From: Nelumbo lutea
Taxonomy: Eukaryota; Streptophyta; Magnoliopsida; Proteales; Nelumbonaceae
DNA: 64,000 nucleotides
Direction: 5' to 3'
Assembly: GCA_022828595.1 (NCBI GenBank)
Contig: JAKGHH010000003.1
Span: 15,686,934-15,750,933 of the forward strand
Position 1 is the stretch's first letter. Every line of letters begins with the position of its first letter. Under the pieces are notes generated by a model. It saw only the letters and a list, made by a program, of their open reading frames with translations, had not been told where the DNA came from and searched no databases. The translations under genes and the position numbers were made by a program. Shown here in pieces: positions 11,853 to 22,900 of the stretch.

Positions 11853-12575
11853 GGGTTTGATTTCAGTCAAAGCTGAATGCGTTGGAACTTTATGAGAGAA
11901 TGACACGTATTCATAAGCGTGTTTGCATTCTATATTCATGCGAAGATGGTAAACGGGCGTTTATCATGAACGCCATTAACCATCCTTCTTTCAAAGTGTT
12001 TTTGCAAAATCCTTTCAGTTCTCTTCTTTCCCGCATCTCTCCAGTCTCCACCCAAATCGACCCATCCCCCTGTTCTGCTATCCTCTCCAATCGGTGAAAG
12101 CAAAAGGCATCACCAGTGGTGGAATCTTCTTCCGTAGTCCGGTGACAGGTAAATCCTCCTTCTTTGCTTCTCTTAAACAGTCTTCTCCCATGAAAAGTTG
12201 AATGCATTCTGTTGATGGCAGTGATGTTCTGCCGGCAACGAATGGCTTCATTTGCAACTGATCCGCTAGCAACCTACTGGAGAGGATAGCAGAAAGGCGA
12301 TGCCTTTTGCCATCTGCAACCGATCCACCATTTGCAACAGATCGTCCGCCGGTCAATGGAAGAAGATTCTACTGCTAGTGATGCCTTTTGCCTTTGCTGG
12401 CTGGAAAGGATAGACATGGGAAAGAAGAGAGCCAAAAGGGTTTCGCAAAAACACTTAACGCCCGCTTACCATCCTCGCACGAATATAAAATGCACACGCA
12501 CTTATGAACGCATGTCATTCTCTCGTAATGTTCGAATGGTTTCGAACGCATTCAGCTTTGACCGAAGCCGAACTC
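11853..12575. mobile_element. Second MULE-type element with long TIRs
   Basis: The two ends are inverted copies of each other for roughly 250 bp, with blocks GTCAAAGCTGAATGCG, GATGGTAA, GTGTTTTTGC and CTCTTCTTTCCC in the same order. The left copy has a short extra segment near 11964-11995. Extending the ends outward gives flanks GACTCGCAA (11844-11852) and GACTCCCAA (12576-12584), a 9-bp duplication with one mismatch. The interior has no transposase, only short open frames with no recognised homology. It is older than its neighbour at 10660. Confidence 0.75.
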
Positions 12576-12584
12576 GACTCCCAA

Positions 12585-13283
12585 CTCTTGGCCACAACAA
12601 AACCGACCCATCAACGACGAAAGATCAGGCCGAACAACCACTAAATCCCTGACAGCCAGATTGCATGACTAGTCTTAACTCTTAACTAAGGTGCTAGTTT
12701 CCATTTTGAGCCTGAGTGCTTGATCATTGCAACCACCTTTTTGTTTGTTCACTTCTATGTTTTGTTTTGGGCGCCAGGTGGATCTGCTCGTTCACGTATC
12801 ATTGATGGTTATATAACCGCTAAGCCTACGTTACATGCATTAATACTTAGAATTACTACTAAAAATTAGATAAAAGATCATTGGGCCATGCAGGTTCTCC
12901 TTAGTAATTTATGATCCATCCCTTTAACTAATTTAGTTCTTAATACAGGATATAAAGACTAAATTTATATCATAAATTAAGTTGAGTTGAAGAAGAATTC
13001 GTTTGTTTCAGTTTAGTTATCTTTTCCCTTTTCCCTCTCATTGGACGTGTTACAAAGCCATAAAGACCCAAATCCTTAGCATCTCTTATGTGAATAGAGA
13101 TCAATGTTATTCCCCTCAATTAATTACAGAACCAAAGAGATTAGTGCTACTTTTACTGCCCAGTCCCCGACTCTTGCGGTGTGTTTATTGCTGCCGACAC
13201 TTCTTCAGAGGCTTACTTCATTCAAGGGCTACCGGCTGCACCAAAGCGACTCGTAGCAGGGACACATAAGAAATTAGTCTGAT
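12585..13283. other. Spacer without recognised features
   Basis: No gene, RNA or repeat structure that I can support. One open frame of 88 codons near 13003-13269 has no recognisable domain. Confidence 0.4.
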
Positions 13284-13291
13284 GATGTTAT

Positions 13292-13341
13292 CAAGGTTCA
13301 AAATATCGATATGTTGGTAGGGGTGTATTAGGCCATATCGA

Positions 13342-13372
<31 letters not shown>

Positions 13373-13486
13373 TTTTCAAAACCGGTTCAGTGGGGCCAGT
13401 TTAAGTCTCCTCCACCCCATGAACTGGTCAGAACCCCGATATACCCCCTGGGGCGTATCGGGGAGCTTTCGAAACTTTCAACCTTG
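13292..13486. mobile_element. hAT MITE, CAAGGTTCAAAAT family
   Basis: The ends are inverted (CAAGGTTCAAAATAT against CAAGGTTGAAAGTTT read inward from the right). Flanks are GATGTTAT (13284-13291) and GATCTTAT (13487-13494), an 8-bp duplication with one mismatch. It contains a (TA)n run and the pair ACCGGTTCAG/CTGGTCAG. A closely similar complete copy is at 39616-39826. It lies just beyond the 3' end of the HAD hydrolase gene. Confidence 0.85.
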
Positions 13487-13911
13487 GATCTTATACAGGG
13501 GATTTCAATCCAACAATTTTGTCGTGTCTATAGCCCAATAGAATCTTCTACACTTTAATCCTACTTGGCTATTTTACATGTTTCTTGTTTTGGTAAAAAC
13601 TATTTGTTACCATTGTTATTTGAATTTTAGTGCATAAAAATAGGGTTTGCAGCAAGAGCCCTTTTACAAATTAGACACATTTGTTCTTTTTTCAGCCAAA
13701 AGATTAAGACAAGGACACCAGCGACTTATATAGAACTTTGTAGTTAAGATCAATGCTGAAAAGTTCCCTTTCCAACTTGGAGCTATCGTATGCCTGAGAT
13801 GCTTTTCTAGACGCCCATAATGCCCATTTTGTGGGATTCTAATGGCCAATTTCTGAGGCAAGCTGCATCTCAACAGATCCTGACCCCTTTGTTCTGTGGA
13901 ACCGATGAATT

Positions 13912-16900
13912 TTATCTGAGAATTCGATCTTGTATCTCTGCAAATGACTTCACATCTGATCCCCACAACCTGCCATTCAAATGGAAATCATAATCATGAC
14001 AGAACAATAACATTGTCATAAATCAAGATGAACAACTGATTTGACACCTAGACATGCATGTCTTGCCTTACTTCAAAAAGACCTAAGTGTGAATGTTATT
14101 GAAGTTTCCAAAAAAAGGCAACATTAGAAATCACATGTACAAAGAGATAATACATGCATCATAAAACATTCACTCACCAGCAATCAATTCCTATGGAATT
14201 GGCTCCCACCTTATCTGCCCTTTGATCATCTCCAATATGTACTGCTTTGTCAACCTCCACATTGATATGATCTATACAACCACCACCATTCACATACACA
14301 AATAAAGAAAAATATGAAACCAAGTGCCATCATCCTGAGCTCAGAAGACATATATAGACAAAGTAGACGCATTCAAACTGGTTAACAAATGGATAAATGG
14401 AGGACATAGCCACCAATCTAGACAAAGTATATCAACATGTCTCTATTTACATTAGGAAGGTGAGTTAATCCAAATTCCAACCTAAGGCAGCTCTGAAGAT
14501 CTCTGGATCTGGTTTTTCATATCCAACCTCTGAAGATATGATAATGGCATCAAATCTAAAGAAAAAAACAAAAAGAAAATTAGTTTGATACAATCATAAA
14601 AACATGATAATATGTTTGGTTCAATGGTGGCTATCCTTTTTTTTATCAGCATTAATGGCGGTTATCCTTGTTTATAGCAAGAGTGTTGTTTCTATGTAAT
14701 TATCTTTTTTTCCTTTCTATTGGTTTGGAGGGCAGGAGTTTAAAAGAGAACACAATGCACAAACATATGCACACCAACAAGGGTAAACTTTTCCTGCATC
14801 ATCAGTAAGTCCATCAATAGAAAAACCAAAGATGTCCTAATAAAGATTGCACAATGGATCTTGTGCCAGGAACTCTATCGTTCAACCAAAGAATATTAAT
14901 CTCCAGAACTCAAGGTATGAATTTCATAAGATGATTGGAAACAGCCTATTAAAAAACACGTGATAAAGCTTACAGATCTGCAACATTGAGATCCTTCAAT
15001 AGCTTCCTTAAGCGGGTGTCAAAGTTGGACACAACGACCAATTTAACTGTAGTATTGTTCACTAAGTCAACAAGAAGGCAAAAACAACAAAGGAGGGTTT
15101 GACATGATGCATCATAATAGAAGAAAAATAAGGAAAATATATGGTGGTTATGACCTCCAGCATCTTTCAGTAGGCACATTGTTTCAAAAGCTCCACTGGG
15201 AAGTTTCCATGCATCACCATTTGCAAAATACTGATGAAAGCAATCAATGGCACTTCAGATGGAAATATCTAGATTCTGATTAATGGTGGGAATCTTGATT
15301 ATATAGTTCTAAAATGTATTTTGAAAATGAAGCATGAGGATCAATTCCAAGAATCTTAAGTACTGTAAGAAAATTCACCTCATATACTTCTTCAAAATAG
15401 TCATTATTGGAGCAACCAGTAGCTTCAGAAACAATGGACTTCCAAAATGGCCGCCCATCTCCCTGCCAATAGTAAAAATGTGCAAGTACCGTTTGGATAA
15501 GATTTTTCAGTGATTTGACAAAAGCAATGCTACAGTGCATGATGCCATTACCCATGATGTCAGTATGCTACAGGTGTGATTGAGAACAATGTCAAGCTTT
15601 CTCCCACAATGGTGTTCTGAATTGAAACAAAAAAAAGGACTAATAACCGAAGTACGTAACCCCCTCCAACTATCTTTTGAACAACCCCTCGAAGGTTGCT
15701 AAGGAAACACTCAGAGTTCAGACTTGATACAGAAATTGCTAATGGCCACAAAAACAAAAACTAAAAAAGAAATAAAAAAAAGAAAAGGAAACCTGGTAAC
15801 TGTTTGGTTTTACAGAAAGGGATGAGATGGTTTTGTATTCCTCTAGCTTCCCTACACAGCTAATAATTATTCAAAATGATGCTGATCAATGTTCATAGCT
15901 TTTTTTTCCTCAATTGGCATGCTTTTCATTGTTGCTCCTATGAGCTTTTAATTCCCGGCTGCTGCATAGCTGTTCCTCAGTCTCTTGGTATTCATACCAG
16001 TTTTCCCCAGTCCGTTTCTTCTTTGTTACTTCTTCAATATGGCAAATAACTCTATGGCTGAAGAAGTAAATGAAGAGAGCCGGGTGATTGACAGTCATCT
16101 GGTGGAGCAGATATCCGAACTTGGTGAAGACCTAGCTATGCATGAATAGCAGGACCCTTTGTGGAAATACATGTGGATCCTGTACCCGAAGTGGAAGACC
16201 TCATCCAAAGAACTCTCAAAGGCCGTATCTTCCCCAGAATCCAAGTAACGAAGGAAAATGTAAAATCCTTTGTTAAAAATATTTGGGCTCCAAAAAATCC
16301 TGTTTGGGTGGGGCACGATGATAGCAGTGGATGGGAGTTCGTATTCGAAGACAAAGATGACAAGCAAAAAGTCATAGATGGTGGTCCGTGGTTCATATTC
16401 ATATGTTCCAGTTGGATGCTGATAGATGAATTGAAAGACGCCAAACCAGGAAAGAAGATGAAGATATGGCACCAAAAACTCTGGGTGCAGATGCATGATA
16501 TCCCACGTAAGTTCATCTCGAATCAGCATTGTAAGCTTTTTACTTCAGCGGCAGGAAGAGTGCTACCTGAAAACGAGGAGATTTCTACAGGCACTCCCAC
16601 TAGAGGTAAAATAGTAAGATTGCGACTAGAAGTTGACCTTCAAAATTATCTTTTCAAGGGATTTGTTCTAAACAACAACAACGAGCTTGTTTGGGTTCAG
16701 TTCTCATATGAGGGGCTTACAAAGCTCTGCATCTACTGCAGTCTGGTTTGGTCAATCGTGGAAGAAATGTAGACAGATACCTCCGAATACCTCACTCGAT
16801 CAAGTCGCAAAAGGGATGGAAGATCAAAAGATGGATGCCCCAGGTGAATGGTTGAAGGCTGAGTTTAAACCAGATAAACCTTTGAGTTTTCCAACGAGAT

Positions 16901-19900
16901 TATTCTCCTTGCAAACAACTTCAGTTGAAATGTCGTGATTGCAGTTCGGATGAAGATTGGGAAGAAGAGGGCAATGCAGACAAGAAGCAAAGATTATTGG
17001 GAAGCTCCAGCCAGCATATCAAGCTTTCGTCCAAAGACAAGATGAAGAGCCAGAACCAGCAAAGTGAAGGTGGCGAGTTGGGCAAGTCTTCCTCTTCAAA
17101 ACGCAAGCGTGCTAAGTCTAGTTACAGTGCAACTCGTAAAAAAGTAAGAGCCGCCACCCTATCAGAAAAGCTAAACTCAAATATGTCAGATAAGTCAGAG
17201 CCAAATAAGTCAGATAAGTCAGACTCGCAAAATATGCATATCTACTTGCCAATCTCAGGAGGCTTAAGTTTGATAGATCCAACAACAGGAGCCAAAAGAA
17301 GAGGGTGTCCGTTTAAGTGTGAGAACTCCCTATAGGACCATCTTAAAGGAAAATAAAAAAAGCCAAAAGAAGAGGGTGTCCGTTTCAAACTCTTACAACC
17401 CGGACTTCCGCTTTCTCTGTGAAACAAAACTGTCATCAGGAGGCCTTAAAACTTTGAAAAAGACTAAATTTTTTCAACTTTGGAATAGTAGAAGCCCAAG
17501 GCTTACGAGGAGGTCTTATTTGTTACTGGAAAGATGGACTAAAAGTTGAAATTACTGACTCAAATAACCAACTCATTGAACTGAAAATTCTACAAGGACC
17601 TCAAGGCAAACACTGGCATCTTGTTTTTTCTTAATGGTCATCCTAGCAGAAGTGACAAAGCTCTATTCTGGCAGAACTTCTCTCAAAGTAGGCTTTATCT
17701 TCGAAATCATTCGTGGATGATGATGGGTGATCTGAATGACATTATTCATGTTGAAGATTATGAAGGTCCAAGTCATGTTCACCATATCTCAAGTTCTCTA
17801 AAATATGTTATTGATTCCTATTCTCTAACTGAGTTAGGGAACTCGAGACCTTACTTTACATGGACAAATAAGCAACCAGATCGAAAACTAGTTAAAGAAA
17901 GGCTGGATAAAGCTTTTGTTAGCCTAGAATGTCTAGATCTATTCCCAGAGACCAAATTAAAAGTCCTTCCAACTATTAATTCAGATCATAACCCTCGTAT
18001 CCTTGATACAAGCTTTTCTTTTTCGAGAGGGAGACAAGCTTTTTCTTTTTCGAGAGGGAGACAAGCTTTTCACTTTCTCCCAATGTGGGCTGAACATGAG
18101 GATTGTGAAAGGTTAATTTCACAGAACTAGCAAAAGCAAGTCTCAGGGTTGATGGGCTATAAAATCTCCAGAAGGCTAAAATTGATCAAGAAAGGTCTAA
18201 GACCTTGGAATAAGGAGACTTTTGGTAACATAAGAGAGAAAATTAATGAGTTAGAGACAAAAATTCAAACTATTCAGCAAAGTCCCTTAGATCCGGAGAG
18301 TAACATTATTCCAAAGGATCTTGAACAACAATTCAATCACTAGCTGACTTATGAGGAAAGACTGAAGACTCAAATCTCGAGAGCTTTGGTTAAAAGATGG
18401 AGATAGAAACACGAGATTTTTTCACCTTCAAACCCAATCAAAGAAGAAGATGGAACAACATAGATTGGTTAAAAACAGGAAATCAAAGTTGGGTTTCAAG
18501 TAGAAAGCAAATTGGGAAAATCTTCAGAGATCACACTTTACTAATTAGTGGCCAAGAGGACTTTAACCATGATCTCTTGGAGAGCTTAATCTCTCCCCTC
18601 ATCTCCGAGGAAGAAAAAGCAGATTGGTTAAAAACAGGAAATCAAAGTTGGGTTTCAAGTAGAAAGCAAATTGGGAAAATCCTCAGAGATCACACTTTAC
18701 TAATCAGTGGCCAAGAGGAGGAATTTAACCATGACCTCTTGGAAGGCTTAATCTCTTCCCTCATCTCCGAGGAAGAAAAAGCAAATCTGGTGCCAGTACC
18801 TGATGAAACTGAAGTGAAAGCAACCCTCTTTGAAATGAACCCCCATAAATCTCCAGGACCAAATGGATTCACCCCTTCTTTCAGAAGTACTGGCAAATCC
18901 TTGGTGCAGATCTTACAAGATTAGTCCAGAACTTTTTCAACAATGAATTCTTGCTAAGGAATTGAATCATACTTATTTGTTTTTTTTTTTTTTTGATAAA
19001 TAACAGAGACTTTTATTAAAAGATAATAATAGAAAATAGAAAAGGAGGGGTAAAAATTAACCCTCCGAAGAAAGCAATTCAGATTACAATGTTGCCTAGA
19101 AGAAATTAACTCTTCCCACCCCTTGTTTGGCCAATGAATCTACCAAGGAGTTGGCGCACCTCTTTATCCATTGAAACTTGACTTCATATTTTGGGTGAGA
19201 TGTCTAACTTTCTTTTTTTCATTCAGAAACTTCCACAGACTAGAAGTATCCTTCATCAACCAATTTACAGCCAACTTACAGTCACCTTCCACTATCAATT
19301 TTCTGATATTTAACTCTTGCGCTCTTTTTAACCCTTCCAAGACAACCAATATTTCAGCTCTAAGAGAGTCCCCCCATCCAATAGAACCAGAATACAATGC
19401 AATAATTCGACCTTCATCATCTCTGAAGGCTCCCCCTATACCCGACAGACCTGGATTTCCTTCACTACTACCATTAAAGTTTAGTTTAGTGAAACCTGAA
19501 ACTGGAGGGGACCAAATTGGGTGGGATACATTCTTTCTTGGAGCTGACCAAGCCACTTCTTTCCACTTCCTGATGATGTCTCCTTCTGAATAATTTTCAA
19601 AACTTTGCAAAGTTTTAACCCAATGGATCACCCTTATGAAATCAGTTCAATGATTACACCCTTATTTCTTTCTTTCCCATGAAAGGTCTGTTTATTCCTT
19701 TCCTCCCAAACTGTCCAACATACAGCTGCTCTTACACACCTCCACAGAATTTTCCCTCTCTTCTTTAGCCCCCTAACAGCAGTAGATTGAAATAGGCTTT
19801 GAACATTTGGGGGAGGGGTCCACCTGCCACCAAAAAGAGAGAAAAACCAACACCAAATTTCTGAAACAAATGGGCAAGAAACCAATAAGTGGTAGCAAGT

Positions 19901-22900
19901 CTCACCATTCTTCTTACAAAGGGTGCAACAATGTGGGGATAAACACCAATTAGGCCTTTTTCTTTGAAGTAAGTCGCAAGTGTTACACTTTTCAAGGAAA
20001 ACTTCCCGACAAAAAACACTAATTCTGGGAGGAATTGGTCTACCGCAGACTTCCAAAACTGGAAAAGGGATTCCAAAGATAGGAGGGGAATGAGCCAGTT
20101 CCTTGAAGAAAGAGGAGCAAGAGAAGATACTCGAAGGAAAAGGAGCCCAAATCCTACTATCCCTCCTAAGGGGGTCAATAACCACCCCCCTCAAGGATAT
20201 TTAGCAGGTTAGCAATGAAGTTCAGTTCCAGTTCTCTAAGGGCCCTTCTAAAACCCAAATTTCAATCAATGGTTGAATTAGAGGTGGTCAAAACAGTGGA
20301 GATTGACTCATTTTTAAACCGTGATAAAGAATACAAGGAAGGGAAAAGTTATTTCAGCGGAGTGCTTCCCACCCAAACATGATCCCAAAATTTCACGCAG
20401 TTACCGGGGCACATATCATACCTGATTAGAGGAAGAAAAGGAGGAAGTATGGCATGAATCGATTTCTAAGGAGAAGCTCTCGTAGCCCTAGTTGAAACTC
20501 CAGAGTCCCAGCCATCCGCCGCTTGCCCATGAATACTTAAGACAACTTGAGCCCATAATTTATCCCTTTCCAAAGTCAATCTCCAAAGCCATTTCCCAGT
20601 AGAGCTTCATTATTTTTTTGCAAATTGCCTAAAGCAAGCCCACCATCACTTTTGGTTTTGGTAACTATATCCCACCTGACCCTATGATCCTTTTTCTCCT
20701 CTCCTGGTTCCCATAAGAAGTCTCTCATCAACTTTTCCAAAATTCCACATATTCCTTTGGTCATTTTAAACACCGAAAAAAAGTATACAGGCAGATTTGT
20801 CAATATGGACTTAATCAAGGTTATTCTACCTCCCATGGATAGGTAATTTTTCTTTCTAGATGCTAACCTCTTGGTGAATCTCTCAATCACCAGGTTCCAG
20901 AAACTCTTTTTACTTGGGTTATCCCCCAGTGGCAGCCCCAAATATGTTAATGGCCAATGAGCGATCTCACAACCCAAAATTCGGGCTCTATCCTCCACCT
21001 CACTTTCACTCAAATTAATGCCAATCACACAACTCTTTTCTAGATTCACTCTAAGATTTGTCACATGTTCGAAGACATTGATCACTTGCTTCAGATTACT
21101 CACCCAACTTACCTCATCCCCACCACAAAAAAGAATTGTGTCATCAGCAAACTGTAGATGTGTTACTGGAACCCTATTCCTCCCTATCCTCCAACCTTTC
21201 ACCAAGTTCCTAGAGTCTGCCCTTTCAATGAGTTTTCCTAGGAGCAATTAGGGTAAAAAGAAAAGGAGAAAGGGGGTCTCCTTGTCTGATGCCCCTGGTA
21301 GCCTGGAAATGGTCCATCACCCTGCCATTCACTAAAATGGAATAGTGGCAAGTCCTAATACATCCTTTCACCCATTTGCACCACTTCTGCCCAAATCCAA
21401 AATACTCTAAGGCTTCCAATAGAAATGACCAATCCACCAAGTCATAATCCTTTTCGAGATCCAATTTGCATACAAGCCCTTTCTTCCCGCTTCTTTTGAA
21501 ATCTTCCACACTTTCATTTGCAATTAGGATTTGATTCACGATTTGTCTGTTCTTCACAAAGGCACCCTGATTTGGAGAAATTATTAAGGGTAGTACCTCT
21601 CTAATCCTCTGAGAAAGCACCTTAGCAATGATTTTATAGAGGTTGTGTACCAAACTAATGGGTTTGAACTCTTTGGGATGACAAGCATCTCCCTTTTTTG
21701 GAATCAGAGCCAAGAAGGTAGAGTTTAGACTTGGATTAATCACCCCTCTTTCAAAGAATTCACAAAAGACCTTTTGAATATCCTCCTTCAGTATCTCCCA
21801 GCAATCTTGATAAAAAGCCATCGTAAATCCATCAGGACCAGGTGCTTTAGATCTATTCATTGAAAATATGGCTACCCTTATTTCTTCCGATTCAAAGCTT
21901 CTCTCCAACCACACCCTTGATTCTTCTGGGATTCTTGGCCATTCCAAACCCTCAATTTGTAATCTGTTAGACATAGGCCTTCTAAAGATTGATTTAAAAT
22001 GGTCCACAAAGGCCTCTTCAATCTCCTCTTGCTGAGTCAGTATTGCATTGTTAATCACTAGCTTAGAAATCAAGTTCTTCTTATTTGGTATTCATTCCTA
22101 AAAAAGTGGGAGCTGAATCTACAGATCATTACTATCCAATTAGTCTCCGTAATGTCATCTATAGGATAATTGCTAAAGTCCTGGCAAATAAGCTAAAGCC
22201 TCTCTTGCCAAAATTAATCTCTCCAAAACAGGCAACCTACATAAAAGGAATAAACATTTCTGATAATGTTATTCTTGCCAAAGAAATAGTCCATAAATTG
22301 AAGCATCAGAAAGGGAAACAAAATTGGGCTATGTTAAAACTTAAAAATTGATCCTTTGATAGGATGGTGTGGAGCTTCTTAATTGAAACTCTTAGAAAAT
22401 TGGGCTTTCTAGCAAAATTGTGTAACTTAATAAGTCAATGTATTTCTACAACTTCTTTCTCAATCAAACTAAATGGCAGCTCTTTTAGTTTCTTTCATAC
22501 TAAAAGAGGACTTTGTTAAGGGGATCCTCTCTCTCCTTATCTTTTCATTATAGGAATGTGGTTCTCTCCAAACTTCTTGAAAGAGAAGAATTTGAAGGCA
22601 GACTTCAGGGGATTAAACTTGCCAAAAATTCTCAACCCCTCACTTGTTATTTATAGATGATTGTCTCCTAGTTTGCAAGGTGTCTCCAGATTCTCTTCAG
22701 GCATCAAGCAGGCACTAACTCTTTTCGTGAAAATTGAAGGTCAACAAATCATATACAATAAATCCGGCATTATCTTCAGGAAGAATGTTCACAGAACCTG
22801 ATGAGGGCGGATTTGGCCCTCCAGTGAAATTGTGACACGTGACACCTCGTGACAACTAGGAAAACACCCAGTCAACAAACTTACGAAGTTGGTGACCCAC

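Larger units (their letters stand above)
18980..22079 (-). mobile_element. 5'-truncated L1-type LINE nested in the first LINE
   Basis: On the minus strand the element starts at 22079 within the RT region and runs through RT, zf-RVT and RNase H to a poly(A) tail, seen as a T-run just after 18979. It is flanked by the 8-bp duplication CTTATTTG (18972-18979 and 22080-22087). Deleting the element with one duplication joins the older LINE's reading frame (HTY to LVFIPKK). A poly(A) tail, 5' truncation and target duplication are the signature of target-primed reverse transcription. Confidence 0.93.

Noticed and set aside
16095..16529. Minus-strand frame of 144 codons in the LINE
   Set aside because: It lies exactly opposite the DUF4283 coding region, which explains the open frame.
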